Below are positions 34,418-42,852 of a stretch of 56,251 nt of DNA, piece after piece (positions within the stretch are counted from its first letter, which is position 1; the number at the start of each line of letters is the position of its first letter). The notes under the pieces are model-generated. The model did not search any database and was not told where the DNA came from. It was given only the letters and a program-made list of their open reading frames with translations. The DNA is taken from positions 1-56,251 of the forward strand of contig JAYEHK010000038.1 of NCBI GenBank assembly GCA_034659475.1. Direction: 5' to 3'. Position numbers and translations under genes: made by a program. Origin of the DNA: JAYEHK01 sp034659475. GTDB taxonomy: Bacteria > Bacillota > Syntrophomonadia > Syntrophomonadales > Syntrophomonadaceae.

Positions 34418-34501
34418 ACGGTTGAGTCCGGTTACAGTACCGGAGAATATTAATCAGCTACTTGGGGAGGTAACCATTAAATAATCTCGTCCTGCTACCC
34501 C

Positions 34502-34678
34502 CTAGAATTTCTTCTTTTTACGTGCGGCTTCAGATTTCTTCTTTTTCTTTATGCTCGGTTTTTCATAATGATCATGTTTTCTAATATCCTGCATAACCCC
34601 TGACTTTTGGCAGGTGCGTTTAAATCTTTTTAGAGCACTATCCAGGGATTCATTTTTTCCTACCTTTATTTCGCTCAT
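34502..34678 (-). CDS. rpsU: 30S ribosomal protein S21
   Basis: S21 is a small subunit protein near the 16S rRNA 3' end. The 58-residue product begins MSEIKVGKNESLDSALKRF and ends in a lysine- and arginine-rich tail (KPSIKKKKKSEAARKKKKF), standard for the family. It was found by direct translation because it is so short. GGGAGGG lies upstream of the ATG. The usual downstream yqeY gene is absent. Confidence 0.97.
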   Translation of the reverse strand: MSEIKVGKNESLDSALKRFKRTCQKSGVMQDIRKHDHYEKPSIKKKKKSEAARKKKKF

Positions 34679-34755
34679 CATATCCCTCCCCTCATCACAC
34701 TAGGCCGTATGAGACACCATTATATTTTACCTTTTCACACAGCCTAAAGTCAAGG

Positions 34756-35106
34756 TTATTCGGGAGGCCAGCCCAATTCTTTCCCTCCCAGCAAATGATA
34801 ATGCAGGTGAAAGACCGCTTGCCCGCCCCACTCGCCGCAATTACACACCAAACGATACCCTTGACCCGCAATACCTTTTCCCCTCGCAATTTTAGCAGCA
34901 ACCAGTTGGATATGCCCCAATAATCTCTCATCCTGGTTCTTTGCCTCTTCAAGAGAAGCAATGTGTTGTTTGGGCATAATAAGTATATGCACCGGGCAAC
35001 AGGGTTCGATATCGTTAATGGCTATACATAAATCGTCTTCATAAACGATCTCCGAAGGGATCTTTTTTTGAACGATTTTACAGAACAAGCATTCTGTTAT
35101 GGCCAA
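34756..35106 (-). CDS. hinT: HIT-family protein (HinT-like)
   Basis: HIT hydrolases cleave purine phosphoramidates such as adenylated lysines. The product (about 116 residues) has the zinc-like CLFCKI segment near the N-terminus, PVHILIMPKQHI and the catalytic triad motif HLHYHLLGG near the C-terminus. TTG 35106 is preferred because GGAGG lies eight bases upstream; GTG 35115 overlaps that site. Confidence 0.93.
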   Translation of the reverse strand: MAITECLFCKIVQKKIPSEIVYEDDLCIAINDIEPCCPVHILIMPKQHIASLEEAKNQDERLLGHIQLVAAKIARGKGIAGQGYRLVCNCGEWGGQAVFHLHYHLLGGKELGWPPE

Positions 35107-35229
35107 AACATTCACCTCCTTAAGATTATTCTACTTTATCAGTAAATATTTATCTTTTGATTTTACACTAGTAATATTTTTTATATTTTATCAGATAATA
35201 CAAATTAAACAAAAATATTTTTGTATTTG

Positions 35230-35258
35230 TTTTGATTTCACTTTTTAAGCACTATAAT
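35230..35258 (+). promoter_or_regulatory. Promoter of the DUF2892 gene
   Basis: TATAAT at 35253-35258 is consensus; a weak TTTTGA lies 17 bp upstream. It precedes the GGAGGTGAG ribosome binding site at about 35269. Confidence 0.6.
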
Positions 35259-35280
35259 ACCATTAAATGGAGGTGAGTCT

Positions 35281-35495
35281 GTGGAAAAAACATTGGTCCA
35301 AAAGAACGTATCATTCGCACTGTTGTTGGCGTTGCTTTGATTGTCATCGCCGTCTACGTTCCCATGTCAACGTTTTGGACAACCGTCCTCTTTGCATTGG
35401 CCGGAATCCAGATCCTGACCGCTGCTTTCGCTTTTTGTCCGTTATACGCCCTGCTCGGGCATTCAAGTGCCAAAGAGGACGAGTTAAGACAATAA
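35281..35495 (+). pseudogene. DUF2892 membrane protein gene with a start-proximal frameshift
   Basis: From codon 5 the frame reads KNIGPKERIIRTVVGVALI, then two hydrophobic spans (VVGVALIVIAVYVP, TVLFALAGIQILTAAFAF) and a CPLYALLG motif, as in the DUF2892 family. The GTG at 35281 with a good ribosome binding site is one base out of frame: GTGG is followed by six A residues, and seven would give MEKNIGPKERI. So there is a -1 shift in a homopolymer. It could be a sequencing error, a real mutation or slippage. Apart from this the gene is intact at about 71 residues. Confidence 0.8.
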
Positions 35496-35500
35496 CCGGG

Positions 35501-35536
35501 AAACGAGGTTATATATAACCTCGTTTGCTTTTTTAT
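35501..35536 (+). terminator. Terminator after the DUF2892 gene
   Basis: A 12-bp stem AAACGAGGTTAT/ATAACCTCGTTT is followed by GCTTTTTTA. It also lies just after the acyl-CoA dehydrogenase stop on the other strand, so it may serve both. Confidence 0.9.
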
Positions 35537-35539
35537 GCT

Positions 35540-36712
35540 TTAGAGTTGCTGAGCCAGAACATGACGATGTAAGCCCTCGCTTCCTGCAATAATGGACAAC
35601 ATTTGCGCATCACGCACATATTTTTCAATAGGATGACCGGCAATAAACCCTAATCTGCCAATAACATCTACCGCCTGATCACAAACCTGTTTAGCAATCC
35701 TTGTCGCGTAAAGCTTAGCCATTGTTGCCACACGAGAATAGTTCTCGTCAATATCAATAAAATAGGCAGCTCGCAAGACTGAAAGACGTGCGGCATCAAT
35801 CAATGTAGACATTTCTGCCAGATTGGTTGCGATCAAACGACTGGACACACTACCCCGATTTAACATTTCATTGCTCGTGGCTACTTCCAATGCCTGTTCA
35901 TATGCCCCTCTCGCTATTCCTACCCCAATTGCCCCAATCAGTGGAAGATTACGGTCAAATGTTTGCAGCATCAAAAGATAACCACTGCCCTTCCCTCCAA
36001 CACGATAATCCATCGGAATTTCCACATTATTAAACACCATTTTTGCCGTATGACAGCTTCGCATCCCCATCTTATTTAAAATTTCTACAATCTCAACACC
36101 TGGCACATCAGCAGGAACGAGATACATCTGCAGATCAGCTTTTTGCTTCGATTCGGTACTGCGAGCAAAAACAACAATGAAATCTGCAGCTCCACCATTC
36201 ATAACAAAATCTTTTTTCCCGTTCAGATAGATCTTATTATCAACTTTTTGTGCAGTCGTGGCAATCCTGGTAATATCTTCTCTGGGCGAATCAATCCGGT
36301 CCAGATCATATCCCGTGTTAGTTTCACTAATAGCTGAACAAATCAGGTGTGGCCGATCAGTACATAAATGGGGTAAAAATTCGTCTTTTACCTTTTTAGT
36401 ACCGCCAATCATCACCGGCGTAAGGGCATAGGAATTCATAACCACGATGGCTGCCGTTCCGGCATCTCCCACAGCAAGCTCCTCAATCACACTCGCTGCC
36501 GCTACCATGCTTAACCCTCTTCCTCCATATTCCGTTGGCACGGTTGGGAATAGGAGGTTTGTTTTGGCCAGTACCTCCGGGATTACATGATCCACTGTTT
36601 CGTCCCCAATCGTATCAAGAAACTGGGCGCGTTCCGCAATCTCATTCGTTGCAAGCGTTTGAACCTGTTTTACAAGTTGGTATTCTTCCTTATTTAAGGT
36701 GAAAGTAGCCAT
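35540..36712 (-). CDS. Acyl-CoA dehydrogenase family protein (A)
   Basis: The family oxidises acyl-CoA with FAD and passes electrons to ETF. The 390-residue product has the N-terminal helical domain, a central beta domain (ICSAISETNTGYD; FVMNGGAADFIVVFARS) and the C-terminal helical domain. The usual catalytic Glu in the YEGTSEIQR motif is replaced: here the segment reads IIAGSEGLHRH. A Glu is present in ATSNEMLNRG at the position used by isovaleryl-CoA dehydrogenase. Its substrate is unknown. It lies 35 bp downstream of a paralogue in an XRE-controlled operon. Confidence 0.9.
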   Translation of the reverse strand: MATFTLNKEEYQLVKQVQTLATNEIAERAQFLDTIGDETVDHVIPEVLAKTNLLFPTVPTEYGGRGLSMVAAASVIEELAVGDAGTAAIVVMNSYALTPVMIGGTKKVKDEFLPHLCTDRPHLICSAISETNTGYDLDRIDSPREDITRIATTAQKVDNKIYLNGKKDFVMNGGAADFIVVFARSTESKQKADLQMYLVPADVPGVEIVEILNKMGMRSCHTAKMVFNNVEIPMDYRVGGKGSGYLLMLQTFDRNLPLIGAIGVGIARGAYEQALEVATSNEMLNRGSVSSRLIATNLAEMSTLIDAARLSVLRAAYFIDIDENYSRVATMAKLYATRIAKQVCDQAVDVIGRLGFIAGHPIEKYVRDAQMLSIIAGSEGLHRHVLAQQL

Positions 36713-36747
36713 AGCCTTTCTCCTTCCTAAACATTACACGTATTCAT

Positions 36748-37917
36748 TTACAACTGCCCTGCAATTAAGTGTTTATGGAATAACTCGCTTCCATCTATCA
36801 AAGAAAGTGTTTTCGCATCACGCAAACATTTCTCTGCGACAAACCCCTTCAGATATGCTCTGCCACCGATAATCTCCATCGCTGATTTAGTAATATCCTG
36901 TGCATATCGATTGGAGATAATCTTGGCTTTAGAAGAAGCTTGGGAGCTATCCATTTCATTATCAATCATCCAGCAGGCCAGATGAACACTGAGTCGAGCT
37001 GCATTCAATTTCGTCGCCATATCGGTTAATACATAACTTACAGAAGACTCTTCAAAGAATGGTTTACCGTTAACAAACCGCATCTTTGAACTCTCCAGTG
37101 CGAGCTCGTAGATCGCTCTGCTAATGCCAACAGCAATCGCGCCTATATAAGGCGTCATCCGCTCCAAACCCTGCATGAAAATTAAGAATCCGCTTCCAGG
37201 TTTCCCGATCAGATATTTGTTATCAATAGCTACATCTTCAAAGATTAGTTCACTGGCACTGCAATAACGCAATCCAAACTTCTTTCGGGGTTTAGCCAGT
37301 TTTAACCCGGGTGTCTTCATGGGCAAAAGTACCACCTGTAAATTCTTCTTGGCACCATCCGGTGCAGAAGAAAACATGGTCGTAACAAAAGAAGCTGTTT
37401 GTCCATTCATAACATATTCTTTAAATCCGTTAACCACCTGATGATCCTGCCCTGGTTCGCCACTTAAAGATGAATCCCTGATATCCACCATTTCACTGTG
37501 CGTAATAATGTCCAGATTGGGCTTATTGTCCATCAACGGAATAGCCCCCAATTTTGCCTTCTTGCGAGTAAGCAGCGGAATAAACTCCAGACGTTGTTCT
37601 TCGGTACCTGACATTAACAGTGGAGAAATGGCATGCAAATTAGCCGCAACAGAAGTTGCAACACCACCACATCCAGCAGCAATCTCCTCCAGAATCATTG
37701 CGGTACTAAGATGACTGAGCCCTCTTCCTCCATATTCTTCCGGGGCACTTGGAGCAAGAAGATTTTGCTCTGCCAACAGGTCAACTGCCGTCCAGTCAAA
37801 CGTTTCTCCTCCCCGAGAATCCCATTCAACAGCACGTGGAGCAATTTTATTCTGCACAAGCTCCCTGACCATCATGACCAGGTCTCTATCCTGATCCGAG
37901 ATCGTAGTTCTAAACAT
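36748..37917 (-). CDS. Acyl-CoA dehydrogenase family protein (B)
   Basis: The 389-residue product is a paralogue of the downstream gene (shared EYGGRGLS and the C-terminal AGQL/AQQL ends) with the same three-domain plan. The catalytic motif reads LIDGSELFHKH, with Asp in place of the usual Glu. There is no Glu at the alternative isovaleryl-CoA dehydrogenase position. The pair could form a heteromeric enzyme. No ETF or thiolase genes are adjacent. The start lies 11 bp after the XRE regulator stop. Confidence 0.88.
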   Translation of the reverse strand: MFRTTISDQDRDLVMMVRELVQNKIAPRAVEWDSRGGETFDWTAVDLLAEQNLLAPSAPEEYGGRGLSHLSTAMILEEIAAGCGGVATSVAANLHAISPLLMSGTEEQRLEFIPLLTRKKAKLGAIPLMDNKPNLDIITHSEMVDIRDSSLSGEPGQDHQVVNGFKEYVMNGQTASFVTTMFSSAPDGAKKNLQVVLLPMKTPGLKLAKPRKKFGLRYCSASELIFEDVAIDNKYLIGKPGSGFLIFMQGLERMTPYIGAIAVGISRAIYELALESSKMRFVNGKPFFEESSVSYVLTDMATKLNAARLSVHLACWMIDNEMDSSQASSKAKIISNRYAQDITKSAMEIIGGRAYLKGFVAEKCLRDAKTLSLIDGSELFHKHLIAGQL

Positions 37918-37928
37918 ATACAGGCCTC

Positions 37929-38288
37929 CTAGCTGCGAGTCTTTTGCCAGATAATATAATCCATAACCGCACGACGGCGATCTTTTGGCAACGCATAAAG
38001 GGTATTAATAATTTGCAACAATTCTGGTTCATCATCCAGTGCAGTGTTGATATTTGGCATTGAAATATTTGACTCTGTAGGACTTGGATGCTCCATAAAA
38101 TACTCAATTGGCTTGTCTAAAATCTCCGCAATATTTTCCAGCTGCGTGAGATATAACCTGCGTTTTCCTTTTTCATAATTCGACAGTGTTGATTGTGCAC
38201 ATCCTAGAAGGCCTGCCAGTTGTTCCTGGCTGAGACCGGCCTCTTCACGGGCCATTTGTAATTTTCTCCCAATCTCTTTAAATCCCAT
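37929..38288 (-). CDS. XRE-family transcriptional regulator
   Basis: The 119-residue product has an N-terminal HTH_3 domain (about 7-62, LQMAREEAGLSQEQLAGLLGCAQSTLSNYEKGKRRL) and an acidic C-terminal tail. It is the first gene of an operon with the two acyl-CoA dehydrogenases and probably controls them and itself. A palindrome at 38301-38316 lies 12 bp upstream of its start. Confidence 0.9.
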   Translation of the reverse strand: MGFKEIGRKLQMAREEAGLSQEQLAGLLGCAQSTLSNYEKGKRRLYLTQLENIAEILDKPIEYFMEHPSPTESNISMPNINTALDDEPELLQIINTLYALPKDRRRAVMDYIIWQKTRS

Positions 38289-38300
38289 GGGTTTTCCCCT

Positions 38301-38316
38301 TTCATTAGTAAATGAA
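38301..38316. promoter_or_regulatory. Palindrome upstream of the XRE gene, candidate operator
   Basis: TTCATTAGTAAATGAA pairs TTCATT with AATGAA around AGTA. The position, just upstream of the XRE-acd-acd start, suggests autoregulation. Confidence 0.5.
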
Positions 38317-38352
38317 AAAATGTTGACGTGTAGCGATAATTAATTATTATCC

Positions 38353-39675
38353 TTAGTTTTCACTGCAATTTATGCACAATTTTCCTCTTACCTTATCTTC
38401 ACCCACTTCTGTAAGAATTGTATTCACGATTTGTCCCCTTAAATCCTGCTGGCTTTCAAAAAGAATGTCGATATAATTGTCGCTTAGTGCTAGATATTGC
38501 GTCACATCCAATTTTCTTTCTACCAGAACTGACATTGCTTGTCCTACCCATTGTGCCATAAATTGATCTTTTTTTTGCAGTCCAAGCTGTATCAGCCTTT
38601 CACTCCGGCGATGTTTATCTGTCTCGCCAACCTGTGGAACAAGTGTGGCTGCCCGGGTTCCTTTTCTGATAGAATACTTAAACACATGCAGATCGTAAAT
38701 GGGTAATTCGTTGATCAAATCGTAAGTATCCTGAAAATCAATATCCTGTTCAGTTGGATATCCAACAATAACGTCGGCCGTAAATGCGGCACCCGGTATT
38801 TTTTTCGCAGCTGTGAGAATGAGTTCCCGATAGTAATTACGATCGTATCTTCTGCCCATGGAAGCAAGAATACGATCTGACCCACTTTGAAGTGGAATGT
38901 GCAAATGCCTGCAAATTCTGGGTTCACTGGCAATGGTCTCTAACAGTTCTTCGTTTAGTTCTTTCGGTTCAATAGAACTTAACCGAATGCGATAATCCCC
39001 TTCGACTTCTGCAAAAATACTTTTCAGCAGCCGGTCCAGGTTCCATTCTTCGAGATCAACCCCATAGAATCCCGTATGAATCCCGGTCAATACAATTTCT
39101 TTGTAGCCAATCTGAACCAGATTTATGATCTCTGCGATCACATTTTCGGGAGATTTACTGCGAACTGGACCTCTGGCAAAAGGAACAATACAGTAGGAAC
39201 AAAAACTCTGGCATCCGTCCTGTATTTTTACAAACGCCCTGGTTCTTTCATGGTGTTGGGTATAAAGCCTGGTTACAGGTTTATCACTTGATTGGATTGG
39301 ATCTACCATAACCTGCAGATCGATTTTACCTTTGGCGAGATAATCTGCAACCAGATCTGGCAACTGATCCTTGTACTTATTCCCAACCAGGAGATTCAAG
39401 CCTTCAATTGTTGCCAGTTGAACCGCATTCACCTGGACTCCACAGCCAATCGCCACAACGATGGCATCGGGATTATGCTTCACAGCTCTGCGAATCATCG
39501 CACGTGATTTTCGATCACTTACATGGGTGACCGTGCAGGTATTGATTACATATACATCTGCAAGATCGCCAAAATCAACAATCTCATACCCTAATTGAAG
39601 GAATGCTTCCTTCAATTGTTCAGTTTCCACCTGGTTTACCTTACAACCAAGTGTATGGAATGCTACCTTTATCAC
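38353..39675 (-). CDS. mtaB: tRNA threonylcarbamoyladenosine methylthiotransferase MtaB
   Basis: MtaB converts t6A37 to ms2t6A in tRNAs decoding ANN codons. The 440-residue product has the N-terminal MTTase domain (FHTLGCKVNQVETEQL, cluster cysteines including C11), the radical SAM motif CQSFCSYCIVPF (about 150-160) and a C-terminal TRAM domain. The length is standard. The start is GTG. It ends the dnaJ-prmA-rsmE-mtaB block. Confidence 0.95.
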   Translation of the reverse strand: MIKVAFHTLGCKVNQVETEQLKEAFLQLGYEIVDFGDLADVYVINTCTVTHVSDRKSRAMIRRAVKHNPDAIVVAIGCGVQVNAVQLATIEGLNLLVGNKYKDQLPDLVADYLAKGKIDLQVMVDPIQSSDKPVTRLYTQHHERTRAFVKIQDGCQSFCSYCIVPFARGPVRSKSPENVIAEIINLVQIGYKEIVLTGIHTGFYGVDLEEWNLDRLLKSIFAEVEGDYRIRLSSIEPKELNEELLETIASEPRICRHLHIPLQSGSDRILASMGRRYDRNYYRELILTAAKKIPGAAFTADVIVGYPTEQDIDFQDTYDLINELPIYDLHVFKYSIRKGTRAATLVPQVGETDKHRRSERLIQLGLQKKDQFMAQWVGQAMSVLVERKLDVTQYLALSDNYIDILFESQQDLRGQIVNTILTEVGEDKVRGKLCINCSEN

Positions 39676-39737
39676 AATCTACCTTCCTCTTTTGCACAAT
39701 TAGGAACAGGGTATATATTAAAACAGGTTTTAATACA

Positions 39738-40487
39738 CTACGTTTCCATATCTCCCATCTCATATAGCAGAATAGATGCGCCCACTAAACCCGCTGTTTC
39801 TGTACGCAGAATTCTTGGACCAAGACTGGCAGCAAAAGCACCATTTTCGACTAGCATGATTACCTCATTGTCAGAAAATCCACCCTCTGGACCAATTATT
39901 AAGTATACATGGTTTTGTTCAATTATAGACCTATTTTTTGTAATTATTTCTCTAATACTCGTATGTTTTTCATTTTCATATAAGATAATGGTTGGTTTAT
40001 TCTGAACCAGGGCTAACAAATCGGCAAATGCAAGTGGATGGTGGACAACAGGCACAAGGTTTCTGCAGCATTGTTTACACGCTTCAGTCGCAATCGTCTG
40101 CCATCGCTCCACCTTCTTATGCGCTTTTTTTTCATCCAGTCGGACGACACCATGCTGACTTTCGAGAGGATAAATCTGTGATACCCCGATTTCCACAGCC
40201 TTCTGGATAATGGTATCCATCTTATCCCCTTTTGCTATTCCCTGTATAAGACACAGTTTGAGTGAGGGCTCATTATCCTTTTGGACCATGGCCTCTATCT
40301 TCCCTATAAAGAAATCCTTTTGTTTTTCTAACAGGTACAGCTCATATTCGTTGCCCTGTCCATCAAAAGCTGTTACCCTTGACCCCACACCAAGGCGTAA
40401 CACTTTTTCAATATGCCTGCTTTGATCAGGATCAATAGTGGCCTTGCTGCCGTGGATATTCTGTGGTGAAATAAAAAAGCGGTGCAT
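39738..40487 (-). CDS. rsmE: 16S rRNA (uracil-1498-N3)-methyltransferase
   Basis: RsmE methylates U1498 of 16S rRNA using SAM. The 249-residue product is a SPOUT enzyme with an N-terminal PUA-like part (MHRFFISPQNIHGSKATIDP) and the knot region with LIIGPEGGFSDNEV and LGPRILRTETA. It lies 39 bp downstream of prmA. Confidence 0.95.
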   Translation of the reverse strand: MHRFFISPQNIHGSKATIDPDQSRHIEKVLRLGVGSRVTAFDGQGNEYELYLLEKQKDFFIGKIEAMVQKDNEPSLKLCLIQGIAKGDKMDTIIQKAVEIGVSQIYPLESQHGVVRLDEKKAHKKVERWQTIATEACKQCCRNLVPVVHHPLAFADLLALVQNKPTIILYENEKHTSIREIITKNRSIIEQNHVYLIIGPEGGFSDNEVIMLVENGAFAASLGPRILRTETAGLVGASILLYEMGDMET

Positions 40488-40526
40488 CCGTCACACTCCT
40501 TCCGCACCACCCCATCAGGTTAAATG

Positions 40527-41453
40527 TTATTGCTTTCTTTTCGCTGCGAATCCAACCCAATCAGTTTCCTGAACAATATCTATGATCTCGAATTCGCATT
40601 CGTAAAGCTTTTTCTTCACCTGAGGCCAGCGGCTATCGATAATACCGGAACCAATCAGAATACCCTCAGGTTTAAGAAGGGGTCGGACGCCCGGGACTAA
40701 ATCAAGAATTACATCGGCTGTCAGATTAGCCAGCATCATTTCAGCTTCGTGTTCCAGACTGACCTCAATAATATTAGCATTCATAACCTGAATCTTATCC
40801 TCTAATTGATTGAGCCGGACATTGTCATGGCTAATTTGAACGGCCAATTCATCAATATCCATAGCGGTCACCTGTTTGGCACCAAGTTTCGCTGCTGCAA
40901 TGGATAAAATCCCCGAACCGCACCCGGCATCAATCACGTGTTCTTCTCCCTGCAGATACTTATCCATTAACTGGAGACATAATCGGGTGGAAGCATGTGC
41001 ACCCGTCCCAAACGCCATCCCTGGATCAATCTCCACAACAATCTCATCTTTCACCGTTTGATACGGCTCCCAGGATGGTTTTATTACCAGTCGTTGACCT
41101 ACTGTAAAGGTATGGTAAAATTCCTTCCAGGTACTTTCCCAATCCTCATCCTTCACCTCATTTAAAACGACTCTGCATTGGATTTGATAGCTTGCCTCCA
41201 CCCTTTTAATACAATCGGCGAGCTCACTATATACATCCTGATCTTCGCTAAAATATGCCTTGATTACTACAAATTCATGATCAGTAAAATCCAGGTTGAG
41301 TTCATCGCCATCAAGATTGTCCATTGTAGAATAGCCCCTGGCCGCCTGTGGTTCCTCCACAATCACGCCGCCAGACCCGAGACGATGAAAGACCTCCGCA
41401 ATAGAGTCCACACAATTCGCTCCGGTTAATACACTGTATTCCTTCCACTTCAT
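40527..41453 (-). CDS. prmA: Ribosomal protein L11 methyltransferase
   Basis: PrmA trimethylates L11. The 308-residue product has the Rossmann SAM-binding motif VIDAGCGSGILSIAAAKLGA, PGMAFGTGAHASTRLCL, and the NLTADVILDLVP loop. It begins 15 bp after dnaJ and continues the heat-shock operon. Confidence 0.96.
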   Translation of the reverse strand: MKWKEYSVLTGANCVDSIAEVFHRLGSGGVIVEEPQAARGYSTMDNLDGDELNLDFTDHEFVVIKAYFSEDQDVYSELADCIKRVEASYQIQCRVVLNEVKDEDWESTWKEFYHTFTVGQRLVIKPSWEPYQTVKDEIVVEIDPGMAFGTGAHASTRLCLQLMDKYLQGEEHVIDAGCGSGILSIAAAKLGAKQVTAMDIDELAVQISHDNVRLNQLEDKIQVMNANIIEVSLEHEAEMMLANLTADVILDLVPGVRPLLKPEGILIGSGIIDSRWPQVKKKLYECEFEIIDIVQETDWVGFAAKRKQ

Positions 41454-41468
41454 ATGGCAGTATCTCCT

Positions 41469-42602
41469 TTAACCCATAGCATCTTTCAGTCTGTCAAACA
41501 GTCCTTTTTTACCTTCTTTATCCTCTTTATCGTCGACATCTTCGTAAAAACTTTCCAGCAATTCCTTCTGACGTTGGGTTAATTTATCAGGTATGGATAC
41601 CTGTATTATAACTTTCAGATCTCCTGTTCGGTGGCTGTTTAAATGAGGAATTCCTTTTCCTTTGACCATAATCACATGACCAGGCTGTATACCCTCTGGA
41701 ACCACCAGTTTATGCTCGACCCCACCCAACAGGGGAATAACAATCTCGGCACCCAATGCCGCCTGCACAAAGTTGATCTCCAAGTTGCAATACAAGGTAT
41801 ACCCTTCTCTTTGGAACTTGGCATGCGGTCTGACCACAATCGTAATATAGAGATCCCCTGCAGGTCCTCCTCTGATTCCTTCCTCGCCTTCTCCCTGAAT
41901 TCTTAAGCGGGAACCCGTATCAATACCGGCCGGTATGCGCACATTGATGATACGTTTTTTTCTAACTTTCCCCGTTCCGCGACATTTCTTACAGGGATTT
42001 TCAATAATCTTCCCTTCTCCCTTACACTGGGGACAGGGTTTTACGGTTTCAAAACGCCCAAATGGCGTATTTTGAACGCTTCGTACCTGACCTGCTCCTT
42101 TACAATGGGGACAGGTCTTCGCTTTGCTGCCAGGTTCTGCACCGCTGCCACCACATTTTTCGCAGTTTTCAATGCGTGCAAGTTCAATGTCCTTTTCCAT
42201 GCCAAAAATGGCATCTTCAAAGTTTATGTCAACGCGAATCTCCCGGTCTCCTCCTTGCTGGGGACCACTTCGACGCTGTCTTCCTCCTGCATTGCCACCG
42301 AAAAACATGTCAAAAATATCACCAAAGCCGCCACCCATGTTATCGAAGTCAAAACCAGTTCCGCCTTTGGTTGGATCAAAGGCATCATGACCATATCGAT
42401 CATATGTTGCGCGTTTTTGTGGATCACTTATAACTTCATACGCTTCGCCCACTTCTTTAAACTTCTCAGCCGCATTTTCATCTTCTTTGTTTAAATCGGG
42501 ATGATACTTTTTGGCCATTTGCCGATAGGCCTGCTTTATTTCATCAGCAGATGCATCCTTGGAAACACCAAGGGTTTCGTAGTAATCGCGTTTCGCGGCC
42601 AT
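41469..42602 (-). CDS. dnaJ: Co-chaperone DnaJ
   Basis: DnaJ stimulates the DnaK ATPase and delivers substrates. The 377-residue product has the J domain (about 1-70 with HPD at the YHPDLNK segment), a Gly/Phe-rich linker, four CxxCxGxG zinc repeats (CEKCGGSG, CPHCKGAG, CPQCKGEG, CKKCRGTG) and a C-terminal substrate-binding part. A terminator between dnaK and dnaJ (42712-42755) probably lowers its level. Confidence 0.97.
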   Translation of the reverse strand: MAAKRDYYETLGVSKDASADEIKQAYRQMAKKYHPDLNKEDENAAEKFKEVGEAYEVISDPQKRATYDRYGHDAFDPTKGGTGFDFDNMGGGFGDIFDMFFGGNAGGRQRRSGPQQGGDREIRVDINFEDAIFGMEKDIELARIENCEKCGGSGAEPGSKAKTCPHCKGAGQVRSVQNTPFGRFETVKPCPQCKGEGKIIENPCKKCRGTGKVRKKRIINVRIPAGIDTGSRLRIQGEGEEGIRGGPAGDLYITIVVRPHAKFQREGYTLYCNLEINFVQAALGAEIVIPLLGGVEHKLVVPEGIQPGHVIMVKGKGIPHLNSHRTGDLKVIIQVSIPDKLTQRQKELLESFYEDVDDKEDKEGKKGLFDRLKDAMG

Positions 42603-42711
42603 TTTCTCCCACCTTCCTAAAGGTCATGTGAGCCATTCAATTCCTATTGGACATTTCTTTCCTATTGTATGCAAATGAATCCCGGGAATAACATCCTTCG
42701 ACCACAGTCTC

Positions 42712-42755
42712 CAAAAAACCGGTGAAAACCCGGAAATGTCACTTTCCGGGTCACC
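42712..42755 (-). terminator. Terminator between dnaK and dnaJ
   Basis: The stem GGTGACCCGGAAA/TTTCCGGGTTTTCACC (42743-42755 with 42721-42736, small bulge) is followed by GGTTTTTT. It implies partial termination before dnaJ. Confidence 0.75.
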
Positions 42756-42852
42756 TCTTTTTCGCATCACAGTTAAATCTTATATTTCATTGGAAAGGCT
42801 CAACAAATGATATATTTGATTTTTATACTTTACACTTTAATTTCTGTGTTGT

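Noticed and set aside
34695..34961. 88-codon frame inside the HIT gene
   Set aside because: It is a shadow frame of hinT, which has clear motifs.
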